Source: Phragmites australis (taxonomy: Eukaryota > Streptophyta > Magnoliopsida > Poales > Poaceae). From it: a DNA stretch of 64,000 nucleotides. The notes beneath the pieces were generated by a model. It did not search any database. It had not been told where the DNA came from and was given only the letters and a program-made list of their open reading frames with translations. The stretch is from NCBI RefSeq assembly GCF_958298935.1, contig NC_084930.1, positions 20,248,001 through 20,312,000 of the forward strand, given 5' to 3'. The translations under genes were made by a program, and so were the position numbers. The stretch's first letter is position 1. Each line of letters opens with the position of its first letter. Positions 1 through 10,850 of the stretch are shown here, in pieces.

Positions 1-284
1 AAGATGGGTGTATTTAGATGTTTTGTCATTGTAGAAGCATCAGTCTTAGATGTAATTCTTGGTGTTTTGGTAAACATGATAACATAGCAAGTTTTGCCGT
101 TTAGATGTCCTTCTAGCTATTTAGTGTCAACCAAATTGGTAGCCAAGCTGGCAGTCGACAAAGAAGATAGTTACCGAAAAGACCAGACTAAATATAGATC
201 TACTAAAGCTGATTGTGTTTTGATAATTCATATACATCTAATTTTATATCTTTCATAGGCTCTGGATTTTTTCTTATTAAACAG
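1..284 (+). other. Intron or upstream flank of the repeat-protein gene
   Basis: No coding segment is visible here. The stretch is AT-rich and ends in a good 3' splice site: a T-rich tract and then AAACAG, with AG at 283-284. An earlier AG lies at 257-258. The reading frame of the following exon is closed by TAA at 278-280, so the protein cannot continue upstream without splicing. I infer this is the 3' part of an intron and that earlier exons lie left of the window. Confidence 0.5.
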
Positions 285-1384
285 TTGGGCAACGGTGCCA
301 GAGGCTTGGGTGCAATGAGGTTGTTGAAAGCCAGACAGTGTTCTGCAAAAGCCACACTGTAGGCCAGCGATGCCAAATGCTTGGTTGCCCTCATACTGTA
401 CCAGATGGCTCAGCTTTATGCACGTCCCATGGTGGAGGCCACCCATGTGGTGAACCTAGTTCCAATGCAGTAGCGTGCACCAAATCAGAAGTATCGATCA
501 AGTACGAAAGAGATAGTGGATTCAGAGAAACAGGAAATGCTGGCAATGCTCTTAGTAGCACAGAGATCAACAGTCTTGATGGTGAAGTTGTAAAGTGCAA
601 GCACCAAGGCTGCAGCAAACGAGCCCAAGGAAATACAATGTATTGCAAGGTCCACAATGGTGTTTCTAAACGCTGCATGGTTCAAGGATGCACAAAGGGT
701 GCACATGGAGGTACACCTTTGTGCATTAGCCATGGAGGAGGGAAGCGCTGTGTAGTCACTGGATGCCCCAATGCTGCATGTGGCAGCAGTCAAGGCCGCA
801 CTGACCGCTGTGTCAGGCATGGTGGTGGCAGGAGGTGTAACTATGATGGCTGTGGGAAGGGTGCACAAGGGAACACAGATTTTTGCATTGCACATGGTGG
901 GGGCAGGCGATGCAAGTATGAAGAATGTGGGAAAAGTGCACAAGGCCGGACAGATTACTGTATTAAACATGGTGGCGGCAGAAGGTGCAAGTTGCAGGGA
1001 TGTAGCACGAGCGCGAAATGGGGGATGGATTTCTGCTCTGTGCACAGGAAGAGTTTGTTGAGCGCCAATTCTGCCGATGAAATGCTTCCAACACCACCGC
1101 CAAAGCGTTGCGCCAAGAAGGCCAAGAGAACAGTTGAGGCACCTGGTCCCTCCATGGAGTCTGCTACCATGTCAGCCATACCTGGATGTGGCATGCCCAA
1201 TATGGCCATTGCTCATGCTGCTGGTTCGGACCATGATAAATTACTGGAGAGCCTGATGATGAAGCATGCTTGCGTGGTGCTTCAACAACCGCCTCAGTCT
1301 TCAACTAAATCTTCGCCGCCAGGATTGACTCTTTCAACCGAGGGGGAGGCAACCGCACGGAGCCGTGAATTATTTGGGTTGTAG
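285..1384 (+). CDS. WRKY19-like / loricrin-like Cys-His repeat protein, last exon (5' partial)
   Basis: The exon starts at the splice acceptor (AG at 283-284) and ends at TAG 1382-1384, giving about 366 residues. No ATG opens the frame before the first repeat, so the N-terminus lies off the left edge. The protein is built from eight repeats of the form C-x4-C-x10-C-x2-H followed by GGG(R/K)RC. Typical blocks read RCKYEECGKSAQGRTDYC and RCNYDGCGKGAQGNTDFC. The fifth repeat has a longer loop between its second and third ligands. A basic, NLS-like segment (PPPKRCAKKAKR) and a low-complexity tail follow. These repeats are known from plant proteins annotated as WRKY19-like or loricrin-like, where they precede or occur without a WRKY domain; no WRKYGQK motif is present here. 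Zinc binding and nuclear location are inference. This is the only intact host coding segment in the window. Confidence 0.8.
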
Positions 1385-2777
1385 ATGAAATATATTGATG
1401 CATATATGTGGTTGGAAGGACTTGTTAAACTAAACCATTAATTGTGTTATAATGTTGGTGTCAACGGTCTTAGGAAATCCGGTGTATTGACATGCTTTGA
1501 TGTCACTTGACTTGGTAGAACTGCCCATTGTACTTTACGTTTTTTGTTCTTTTGCTCTATTGTTTATCCTGTTAACAGTATGAAAGCTTTGCTGTGGGTT
1601 CGCACAATTTGAACAAAATTTGCATATTCAAGTTGGATAAGCAAGAGTAGAATTGAAATTTTCAATATGTACTACTATCTGATTGAATATGCAGAAAACG
1701 CAATACAGAGCGTTTTCGTTTAGTAACTTGTATAGCTAAATTCTCCTACGGAAAATCGCGGTCTATTTGTACGCGCATACGCATGCGTAATATCTATACG
1801 TGCAGGCGCGCGTGACTCCTGCTATATACCCACCGAACAGGTGCACCTCTAGCGGCCAGGGAAGAAAATCCCCAAGGAGGATTTTTTGGACATTTTATTT
1901 CCATAGGGGGAATTTCCCATGGGGTTGCGTTCCTCACCACTGTTTAGGGATCGAGGGGTAAAAATCCCAGGGAACAAGACTGGACCCAAAGAATAAAATA
2001 AAAAAATCAATGAAAATTCAGAAAGAAATAATAAATGAGAAAATAATTAAAAATTCATAAATCTGCACCAAAATTACAAGATCATCCATACATTCAAATT
2101 ATGGTTCCCTTCATCCCTTAAAACTAAAACAGACTAGATAAAATCTGCACTTACCACTCAAATTATGCTTCTCTTCATCCATACATCAATATAGATAGCT
2201 GAAATAGACCCGAATCCCTCCGTCCGCCCTGTGATCAGGACATTATACCATATAGCCAGTTAGTCGATTTGCTTCAAGAAAGAAACATCTAAATAAACCA
2301 CTGTGTCTCAGCGCCACCAAATGCAAACATAAAATGATGTAATGGGAATATATATTGTTCACAGACTATCCTTTCTCACATTGTACAACCAAGCAGCTAA
2401 CATCAAATCTTATTCTGTCAAGTTTTCCTCATTATGTATTGTATCATCTAGAAAGACACACTCACAGCTCCAACTCCTATCACGGGGAATGAGACGCAAC
2501 TCCGAACCATGTTTCAGAAACATGTTGCCTCAAGGGGGCGGGGGGATAGTAGTTCATGTCAGAAAACCCTAAACACAAATGGCAAACAAATTAGAGATAT
2601 GGCATCAGTAAGGTAGTTTATATATGAATTTTGCAGAGTACATGAACTCAAAATGGAGACCATTCAGCCAAAGAATAGAGGGACTCATCCAGAAAACAGT
2701 ACAACATCACAATACCATCCATTAATGCCGACCTATGTGCAACAAATTCGCCATTTTGTTTGCAGAGTTGATGCAGG
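1385..2777. other. 3' flank and intergenic sequence, no gene seen
   Basis: The 3' UTR of the repeat-protein gene presumably lies in the first few hundred bases, but I see no decisive polyadenylation signal. A perfect 8-bp stem (GAAAACGC / GCGTTTTC, 1694-1717, 8-base loop) occurs downstream. Around 1860-1925 there are short G-run/C-run inverted segments (AATCCCC, GGATTTT, GGGAATTTCCC), and 1980-2060 is A-rich. Short ORFs at 2342-2572 and 2653-2889 show no family resemblance or coding character. Confidence 0.5.
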
Positions 2778-2794
2778 CACTACTAGAGAAATGA
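2778..2794 (+). repeat. CACTA terminal inverted repeat, left
   Basis: CACTACTAGAGAAATGA. It pairs imperfectly (13 of 17) with the right terminus at 6006-6022. Confidence 0.75.
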
Positions 2795-2797
2795 TTT

Positions 2798-3118
2798 GTA
2801 CAGACGGTTCAGAAACCCTATACGGGACGCTTTTTCAAACCGTCTATAGAAAAGAGTCTACAAATCAGATTTGTATAGACGGGTTTTGAAATGTCTGTAC
2901 AAAATATTTGTATAGATGGCTCGTGACTGAAGCCGTCTGTACTAGGGGAATATCATAAACGGCTCGCAAGTAGAATCGTCAGTGAACTTGTTCAGTAAAG
3001 ATAACTCCAGTGTCGAGCCGCCTGTGAAGTAGTAATAGTACAGACGGCTCCTATTTCGAGCCTTCTGTACTATAGAAATATCACAGACAGTTGTAGACTT
3101 AGAACCATCTGTATATTT
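2798..3118 (+). repeat. CACTA subterminal repeats (ACAGACGG / CCGTCTGT)
   Basis: At least ten short copies, in both orientations, of a motif near ACAGACGGYTC or its complement GARCCGTCTGTA lie within about 320 bp of the left end. Clear copies are at about 2800, 2840, 2873, 2915, 2930, 3015, 3040 and 3060. In En/Spm elements such subterminal motifs bind the element's own regulatory protein. The right end shows only one obvious copy (near 5995). Confidence 0.7.
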
Positions 3119-3262
3119 ATTTATACAATATTGAATTTATATATTACTGAATATAGTCACAATAGATCATACACCGATCATTAAATAACAGATTCACAGT
3201 CCATTCACAACACATTCACAGTCCATTCACAATAGATCATTCAACAACAGATTCATAGCAGA

Positions 3263-5261
3263 TCATACACACTTCTCATGCAATATAAAGTCATACACCA
3301 TGCAAGCACCGGCACGTGTCATCAATACGTGGCAATCATGGGACTTTATACCTACTAATTTTAAATCTTGCATCGAAACAAGTTTTGAGATGTTGACGGA
3401 GTAACCGAACGGAACATTCGCACCTTGCAAGCACCGGTACAGTTCGGTTCTCTCGGCCTTTTTCAGATTATAGTAGGCAAGAGGAAGCCTCGTTCTACCT
3501 TTTTCGGAGGGCTCATGTGCCAACTCGAGCCTGATTTTCAAATCAACCAAGTCAAGCCTTGCGTTGAGGCTGTCCTTCTTCTTGCTTGCAATATTAAGTA
3601 AAAGACCAATCAAGCTTTCGCACAAGTACATGCATGACATCGATGCAGTGGCGAACTTCAAGGTGCTTCCAATACGGTAGCTCCCACAACATTGATCTCT
3701 TTTTTCACATGCCACCAATATCCTTAGAATTTTTACTCCCCTTTCCAAACACAACATCGAGATCTTAACCATATTGTGCACCTCTTGACCACAATAGTGC
3801 CTTGGATATAAATCTCTCTCCCTCGTTCTATCGAATTGTTCCTTCATATTACGGTACGGGTGATACCTATTAATGAACCTATGGTGGTGTATGAACACCA
3901 TTTTGCGCGAGTGGGACAGCCACATACTCGTAGTACCATCTAAGCAATGAGGGTACATCATGTCTACTTGTTTACTCTGGCCTGAAAGGTTACGTAATAC
4001 AGATAAATCATTGATCGTGCAGAATAATAAGGCGCGTAGATGAAATTCTCTCTTTTGTACGCATCCCATACTTGTGCCTCTTCATTCCACAATATTTTTA
4101 GATCTTCCACTTATGATCTTAGGTATACATCAATATCGTTCCTAGGTTGTTTCGGACCTTAGATAAGCAACGATATCATCAAGTACTTTCGCTTCATACA
4201 TAACCAAGGAGGTAGGTTGTAAATACTAAGAATAACTGGCCAAGTGTTGTGCCTGCTGCTCATGTTCCCAAAAGGATTCATCCCGTCCGTGCTCAAAGAA
4301 AACCTTATATTCCTCGGTTCTGCAACAAAGTATCGAAGATCGTGTTTATGTTTCTCCATCTGGGAGAATCGATAGGGTGTCTTAGCTTTCCATCTTGCTT
4401 GCAGCCCTCCGAGTGCCAGCACAACAATTTGGCTCTTTTTCATTCACAAACAAACGCTTAAGATGCAGAATTATAGGTAGATACCACAGCACCTTAGCAG
4501 GAATTCCTTTCTTCATCTTGTCGTCGTCTGGTTGACTCTTACGCTTGTATCGAGATGTTTTGTACACTGGACATGAATACAAGTCATCTTTACGGTACAG
4601 TATATAGTCGTTCGGACATGCATGTGTCATTTCTACATCCATCCCCAATGGACAAAGAACATGCTTTGCTTCGTATGTGCTTTTGCGTATCTCGTTTCCA
4701 TCTGGAAGCATGTCCAATAAGAGTTCTAATAACGCCATGAAACTCTTGCCTGACCAACCATAGCTTGCTTTCAATTTAAGAAGTTCAAGAATGGATGGCA
4801 ACTTTGTGTATTTCTGTTTGCAACTAGGGAACAACAATTTCTTTGAGTCCTCAATCAAGCACACAAATTTCTTAAAGTCTTTCTGAGTACTCACGTTCAC
4901 GTCTGCATTGCACAACATCTGATCAACCCTATCATCATTGTTTGCACCACCACAATTCCTCATCATCTTCTCTACTTACGTTGACTTTGGGTTCTTCGAC
5001 GGTACCAACATCTTTGTGTAACACATTCTGCTCTTCACCATATTTGGTCCAACACATGTAGTCTGATTTGAAGTCCCTAATAATCAAGTGTGCTTGGATC
5101 TGTAGGGTTGCGTTCTGTCTAAGAAAGGATCTTTTATTTCTACAATCATAACAAGGATAATGTATAAATTCAACACCTTTCGCCAAACGATCCTGTTCAG
5201 CAACTGCCAGAAAAGCCGTCATACCATCAAGGTATCCTTGGTTCATACAAGAACCGTACAT
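3263..5261 (-). pseudogene. TNP2-type CACTA transposase, broken
   Basis: Four consecutive minus-strand segments read as one transposase. At 5261-4935 is a transposase-associated N-terminal domain with a YPCYDCRN Cys pair and an HL..R.F...Y..W region. At 4966-4382 is TNP2 sequence including YGWSGKSF, LLDMLPDGNEI, STYEAKHVLCPLGMD and a CP.DYILYR motif. At 4443-4159 is the core with LSTDGMNPFGNMSS and IYNLPPWLCMKRKY. At 4069-3263 is a block with HHRFINRYHPYRNM and, near its end, VGIKSHDCHVLMT. The segments are separated by frameshifts near 4940 and 4440 and stops near 4158 and 4115. The frame ends soon after the IKSHDCHVLMT motif, where other family members continue into further domains, so the C-terminus is missing. 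It cannot make a working transposase. Confidence 0.8.
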
Positions 5262-6005
5262 CCAGCCACAATTAATCTAAAATATACGAAGTGAATTAAT
5301 GTCAAATTAACCTAATAAAAGAGAGCAACCAAGCTTTTCGTCAAAAAATAGAGCTACCATGCATGCATGCATGAACCATACAAAAGATAATTAATCCAAA
5401 AATAATAAATGATTACCATTATATTATATACATGTATACTAAAACTAAGTGCTAACATTAATTTAAAACTTATCGTTAAATACTATATAGTTATTGATAA
5501 TTTTATGTTTATATACCAAAAATTCAAAATTTATCTAGAACACGAGATTAAAGCTAGCCATTTATAGTAACACATAATTAAACCTTGATCTATATTTTGA
5601 GTATCATATATACCTAGAACAACTAATATATTCTAGATCACTATGAAAAAAAAAATTCTAAACCTAGATGTAGATATAGTTAATCTCTCAAGACAAAATT
5701 AGAACACAAATCTACATCATCTAATGAATAGAACAATATTATGTCATCGTGAAAAATATGTTGATCTAGATCTAGCTAGCTCTTGAAACCAAATCTACAC
5801 CATCTAAACCAATTAGAATATAATGTTTACCTTGGAGTAATAAATGCCAATGCATCTTCAAGTTTTCACCGAAATCTAACAATTTTTTGGTTAAAATTGT
5901 CAGCCACTTCCTCCAAAAGTTGGGCACTGTTCTTCGCTATTCGGCACTGTTCTGCTTCGATCTAGAGCTAGGGAATGATGTACTATTTTAACATTACAGA
6001 CAGCT
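5262..6005 (-). other. CACTA 5' non-coding region
   Basis: AT-rich sequence between the transposase N-terminal fragment and the right terminus. It presumably held the promoter and leader. Apart from an ACAGACAG subterminal motif near 5995, I see no recognisable sites and no credible ORF. Confidence 0.5.
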
Positions 6006-6022
6006 TCATATTTAGAGTAGTG
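6006..6022 (-). repeat. CACTA terminal inverted repeat, right
   Basis: Minus-strand CACTACTCTAAATATGA. It shares CACTACT and the final ATGA with the left terminus. Confidence 0.7.
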
Positions 6023-7653
6023 GGGACTTTTCAAATGCATGTTTAAGTGCTTATATATTCGATAAGAATTGTGCTATATCAAATTTGAAAGCGACTATCT
6101 ACCCCTTTTTCATGCAACTCAACATGATGCAACTACAGCCTACAGAAGGACATAACACTTCCAATCAACCCCATTGGAAATTTCAGTTCCCAACTTCAGT
6201 GTCAGCAAAATTTAAATGGTGCATCATTATGGGAGAAAAATAACAACTGAAGGGAAGAGATATATGTGCACGGAGAGAAGGGAAACCCAGAGGCATGAAA
6301 GAAATTTGGGGTGGTTTTGACAGCCTGGTAAGGACCTAGTGAACGACTGCACAATTGTAGTCATCAAATACCGTCTGTGATATAAGAGGAGAGAAAACCG
6401 TTTATTTTTAAGTTAGTTGTGAGAAAAATAATGTCATTAACATGTTAACCAGCTACAACTGCTTGTCTTTACCGAGTTTCACATGTAAAGTAGTTTTGTT
6501 TTGCCTCGTGTTAGCTTCCTTGCCCGCATTTCCCTTCTGTTGTGCCATACAATAATTATAATTTGTTTGGGTTTTGTGAACATAAACAAAAGGAATACTA
6601 GGAATCTCTGTGCATCATCCAAAACTGAACAAAATGACATGTCACTGTTGTTGTTAGTACTAGTTCTTGTTCACCTTCAGTTTATGCTTCATATGGCAAT
6701 TCAAATTAGTGGTTACACAATCTATCACAAACTCACAACCATTCAGCCCAGTCCCCTTCTTGTAAAACCTCGCTTATAAAAATAAAAAGGCATTTCTTTG
6801 GGTGAGACACAAGTCAAATAATACAGTATGAACGTATCGCTGATTGCCTCCCAAATCTACAAAATTTAAGACCTGAAAGAACAAAATCGCATAAATCTTA
6901 ACATCTTTCCTTCCTCAGATTGATTATTAAATTCAAACAAAGATTAGCACATGCATCTGATTAAGGTATTTTCCTAAAGATCAAGAACCCCTTCTTATTT
7001 GATCTAAACCACAAGCATTTATCAGGAAACGCAATGCATATGTATATACAGACATATGCCATGCTAAATTGTTGGGCTAATCATGACTGAATTAATGCAG
7101 TATGCACACATCAGGTTCATGGTACAACTTTATTCTTGTTTCTTGTCATGTTTCTTTCCTACTTGACATCTCCTTGTTCATCTACGGGTATTATAACAGC
7201 AGCAGAATTGGTACTTCAATTCCTAGTCGCACTACTGCTTGTCGATCGACTGCAACTATTCTAGTAGTGTCTAGCAAAAACTGAACTGATACTCTTTTAT
7301 TCATGTACTCCTGCACAATCATGCGCGTGAGAAAGAAAAATTGCTAGAGCTACTGCTATCCTGCAACATCATGCGAGATCACATTAATCCTCATCCCCAT
7401 GGGAGACAGGGCCAGCTCAAAGAAGCGCTAACCAGATCGACCAAATGAATTGATAGAACACATCATACCACCCAGTCAATTGGTTGTGTTAAAAAAACTG
7501 CTACCCAGATCGATTTACCAAATTTTGCACAAAATCAACAGTAATTGCCGGATCTACCAAGAATAAATACCAAACCACCTCCAACACCACACCATTTGAA
7601 GTAAAGAAGATTTTGGTTCAATAAGTTCGGTAAAAGAGGGAAGGAGGAATTAC
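6023..7653. other. Gene-poor AT-rich sequence, possibly intronic
   Basis: No ORF with family resemblance on either strand. A CCGTCTGTGA motif near 6372 resembles the CACTA subterminal motif but has no terminus nearby. If the weak minus-strand exon at 7654-7695 is real, this stretch would be its first intron, with the CACTA element inserted in it. No downstream exon is recognisable. Confidence 0.4.
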
Positions 7654-7695
7654 TTCAGCCTTCCCCAAGTCGTCTTCCTCGAGCTCCTCCTCCAT
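7654..7695 (-). other. Candidate first coding exon of a host gene (weak)
   Basis: The minus strand has an ATG at 7695 followed by 14 acidic codons (MEEELEEDDLGKAE) and then GTAATT, a plausible 5' splice donor. It lies exactly at the left limit of Tat-1a, so the promoter and 5' UTR would have been displaced by the retrotransposon. Support is only the open frame, base composition and donor. I do not recognise the protein. Confidence 0.2.
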
Positions 7696-8360
7696 GTTGC
7701 CGAGATCTAAGGAGTTAAGAGGCCTCACCGAAGGCGCTCGTGAGCTACCGAGAAGTCACACTCACAGGTGGGATTGTCACACGCCCCCTCCCTACCAGCG
7801 AAAAGGTGCTTCGACGAGGCTCATACCTTCGGGTCCCAAAGGGGGCGACATCGACAACGCTGAAACATCAACAACACCAGCCCAAGCCGCGGGGCTCCAA
7901 ACCAAAACCACCCTACGGGACGCGACGGGGACGCCCCAAAGACCTCCCGGGGAGAAGCCGAGCTCCGAAATCGACATTTCGAGGAGGAATCTTGGTGCAC
8001 TCTACACGGCGCAGGGCGAGGACATAACACCGACGACTGTCGGATCCTCACTACCTTCCGAGAAGAGTACCTTAGGGGGCAGACAACCTTCGCCTCGACT
8101 GAGGGGGCCACCAAGGAACGATCCAAGAATCGCAGGCCACCAGCCAGCCGGCGGGTCGAGCATCTAGCCTTGCAGAACCCTCCGCAGCTGGCCCTACCTT
8201 CTCCGCCCCAATCATCCGCAGAGCGGTACAACGACGAAGGGACATGAAGTAGACAGATCGTCCTCGCTATAACCGGCGGAGGGAGCTCCGGCTGCACTTC
8301 AAAACTACAGTGGTGAGACTACGCACGTGGGGTGTACCACATCAGAGTAACCAACATCCA
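7696..8360 (+). pseudogene. Tat-1a gag C-terminal region
   Basis: GC-rich, Pro/Arg/Gly-rich sequence typical of the end of Tat gag. Near 7970-8090 one frame reads CRFHGG and then, after a frame change, THNTDDCRILTTFREEYL, the C...H..H.N..C-type finger found before the protease in these elements. Several frames must be joined, and the N-terminal capsid part is absent. The finger is taken to bind element RNA (family knowledge). Confidence 0.5.
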
Positions 8361-8860
8361 TTAGCAGATCGCTGAATGGGCCGACGCCCCCGTGACATTC
8401 ACCATTGATGATTCCAAAGGGGTAAAATTTCCCCACTCCGATGCCCTAGTCATCTCAGCCAACATCGCCAAAGTCGAGGTCCGAAGAATACTAATCGACA
8501 GGGGCAGCTCGGTTGACCTCCTCTTCATACATGCCTTTGACCAGCTCCGAACCCCATGAAGCCGGCTTTCACCAGGCCATAGACCCCTCCAAGGATTCAA
8601 TGGGCCCCCCCTCAACGCCCTAGGCCAGATAGAACTCTCGATCATCTTTGGCGAGGGCCCCACAGCACGGACCGAAGTAATCACCTTTGACGTTGTGGAT
8701 GTTACGCCTAAAATGTCATTCTAGGATGAGGAACTCTGAACAAATTCGGAGTTGTACCCTATCAAAATTACCTCTGCTTGAAGATGCTCGGACCCCAGGG
8801 GCTAATAACCATCCATGGCGACTAAGACCTAGCTAGGCGCATTGAGTATGGGCACCCTGC
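8361..8860 (+). pseudogene. Tat-1a aspartic protease
   Basis: The frame around 8395-8560 reads DDSKGVKFPHSDALVI and then VEVRRILIDRGSSVDLLF. The latter is the retropepsin active-site stretch, normally D-G/T-G-S; here the residue after the catalytic Asp is Arg (DRGSS), which should damage the flap-facing loop. A TGA follows soon after (LRTP*). The next segment (ALGQIELSIIFGEGPTARTEV) matches the usual continuation. It would process the gag-pol polyprotein. Confidence 0.65.
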
Positions 8861-9039
8861 TTTGCTCCTTGGCCGCCACATCCATGCTGTACCCAGGAGG
8901 GCTCCGAGGACCCCCCCCCCCATCGGCGCATCCTGGGCACCGTTGCCCTCCAAGGCCACAACCAGAGGGGAACATAAAGTGTGTCCCCGCGCATCCAGAC
9001 CAACCCACCCGGACCTTCCAAATAGGGGTGGATCTCACC

Positions 9040-9972
9040 TATGGGCAGGAAGCCCAGCTTTTGACTGTACTACAGGGTAACCTCGACACCTTCGCATGGT
9101 CCCCGCAGGATCTCCCGGGAGTCAACCACTCCATTATCGAACACTCTCTTCAGGTCGACTCGAAGGCTAGGCCCGTACGCTAGGGGCTTCACAAGCTATC
9201 CCCAGAGCAGGTAGAAGCTGCAAAAGAGGTCTAGAAGCTACTAAGGGCCGGTGTTATCCGAGAGGTCATCCACTCTGATTGGCTCTCCAACACTGTCCTG
9301 GTCAAGAAACACAACAGAAAGTGGCATATGTGCATCGATTTCACATCGCTGAACAAGGTATGCCCTCGGGATCCATACCCCTTTCCTCGCATCAACCAGC
9401 TAGTGGATTCCACCGCCGGCTGCAAGTAGCTAAGTTTCCTGGACACCTACTCCGGGTACCACCAAGTTTGGATGGCGATGGAAGATGAGAGCAAGACCAG
9501 CTTCATTACCCCCTTTGGGGTATACTGCTACATCTGGATGCCTTTCAGTCTTTGGAATGTTAGGGCCACCTTCTCTCGCCTAGTGCACAAGGTACTATGG
9601 CAGCAACTGGGCTGCAACATCAAAGCCTACATAGATGATATCGTAGTAAAAAGCTACCTTGAAGCCAACCACGTTACCAACCTACAAGAAGCATTTGATA
9701 GCCTCCGGGCTGCAGGCGTGCGGCTAAACCCAAAGAAGTGCATATTTGGCACTAAGGCTGGAAAGATGCTGGCATATCTTGTCTCTCGAAGAGGAATCAA
9801 GGACAATCCAGGCAAGATTCGTGCCATCACAAAAATGTCACCTCCCACCAATCCAAAGGAAGTACAGTGCTTGGCTGGCCGCCTCGCAGCCCTCAGCCGC
9901 TTCCTCACCAAATCTGCCGAGCACAGCCTCCCCTTCTTCAAAATGCTGAGGGGCTCCGAACCATTCAACTAG
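9040..9972 (+). pseudogene. Tat-1a reverse transcriptase
   Basis: A Ty3-type RT begins with LTVLQGNLDTFAWSPQDLPG (9061) and runs through SNTVLVKKHNRKWHMCIDFT and CPRDPYPFPRINQLVDST. The polymerase active-site box YIDDIVVK is intact at 9628-9651. The RT thumb follows with LNPKKCIFGTKAGKMLAYLV and an end at ALSRFLTKSAEHSLPFFKML. In-frame stops at about 9181, 9232, 9427 and 9970 inactivate it. The WMPF motif is followed by SLWN where Tat elements usually have GLKNA, so this copy is diverged around the template grip. Confidence 0.8.
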
Positions 9973-10470
9973 ACTCCAGCATGCCAGGCAGCATTTGAGG
10001 CCCTTAAGACCCACCTCGAAACACTCGCGATGCCCCTCCCCGGTGAAGGGCTGCTCCTATACTTGTCTGTCTCTTCCTCTGTTGTCAGCGCCGCCCTGGT
10101 AAGGGAGGAGAAAAGTGACAGTCGCTCTACCCAAAGGGCTGTATACTATGTCTCAAAGGCCTTAGCCGGAGCCAAGACACGCTATACCGAGACCGAAAAG
10201 ATAGCATATGCCCTGCTGATGGCCTCACGCAAACTCCGACACTACTTCCTCGCCTATGACATCACTGTCCCAACCTCTTACCCACTTGGCGACATGTTTC
10301 ACAACCGGGAGGCGACGGGACACATCAGCAAATGGGCAGTAGAACTAGCCCCCTTTGTGGTAAGGTTTGTGGCCCGCACCGCCATCAAAAATCTTGGCAG
10401 ACTTCATCGCCGAATGGACTCCGGCGCCTATCAAACCCGCCGCTACCCCTCCCCAAGACATCTAGACTAT
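9973..10470 (+). pseudogene. Tat-1a RNase H (Ty3 type)
   Basis: Continues the RT frame after a TAG. It reads LYLSVSSSVVSAALVREE, then the substrate-handling region YYVSKALAGAKTRYTETEKIAYALLMASRKLRHYF, and VELAPFVVRFVART. The usual first acidic residue before the SxxxxSAAL stretch is not obvious. A frameshift near 10390 throws the frame off before the linker to the second RNase H. The domain removes template RNA during cDNA synthesis. Confidence 0.7.
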
Positions 10471-10850
10471 CTACACCGACGGAGCATATGGATCTAGGGG
10501 AGCTGGAGCCGATACGGTCCTCATCTCCTCCACAGGCTAGTAAGTCCAATTCGTTGCTCGCTTGGATTTCAAGACAACCAACAACATAGCCGAATACGAA
10601 GCCGTCCTATTAGGTCTCTGGAAGGCCCGAGCCTTGGGGGCAGCCAGAGTCATCAGCCAGGTCGACTCCTAGATCATCGCTAGCCACGTCGACAAGAGCT
10701 TCCAAGTTTAACATCCGAACATGACAAGATACCTCGAAGCCATCCGCATGGCTGAATCACACTTCCGCAGCATATCAATACGGAGCATACCGCGAACGGA
10801 CAGCAGCCAGGCAGATGCCCTAGCAAAAGCTACCGCCACTGGCAAAGACC
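10471..10850 (+). pseudogene. Tat-1a second (archaeal-type) RNase H
   Basis: After the frame change the sequence reads IYTDGAYGSRGAGADTVL, with TDG as the first catalytic Asp, then NNIAEYEAVLLGLWKARALG (catalytic Glu in AEYEA) and RSIPRTDSSQADALAK (the NxxADALA/DALAK end). This extra RNase H-like domain between the Ty3 RNase H and the integrase is a known acquisition of the Tat lineage. Internal stops near 10541, 10671 and 10710 break it. Tat-1b retains the same domain from 50311. Confidence 0.7.

Larger units (their letters stand above)
2778..6022 (-). mobile_element. CACTA (En/Spm) DNA transposon, degenerate
   Basis: The left end begins CACTACTAGAGAAATGA at 2778. The right end, read on the minus strand from 6022, begins CACTACTCTAAATATGA. 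The two agree at 13 of 17 positions, including the CACTACT start. Subterminal repeats follow the left end. The interior encodes TNP2-type transposase fragments on the minus strand, so the 5' end of the element is at 6022. The flanking triplets are AGG (2775-2777) and GGG (6023-6025), a possible 3-bp target duplication with one change. At 3.2 kb it is shorter than autonomous CACTA elements, lacks the C-terminal part of TNP2 and shows no TnpA-like gene, so it is probably non-autonomous. Confidence 0.8.

Noticed and set aside
485..1045. Minus-strand ORF of 186 codons
   Set aside because: Shadow of the Cys-His repeat exon; its apparent repeats are the complement of the repeated plus-strand codons.
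6330..6400. Alternative right end of the CACTA element (CCTAGTG and CCGTCTGTGA near 6337-6380)
   Set aside because: The inverted match to the left terminus is much better at 6006-6022.
7694..8297. Three overlapping long ORFs on both strands
   Set aside because: GC-rich gag remnant gives open frames on both strands by composition; only the plus-strand finger-like pieces resemble a family.
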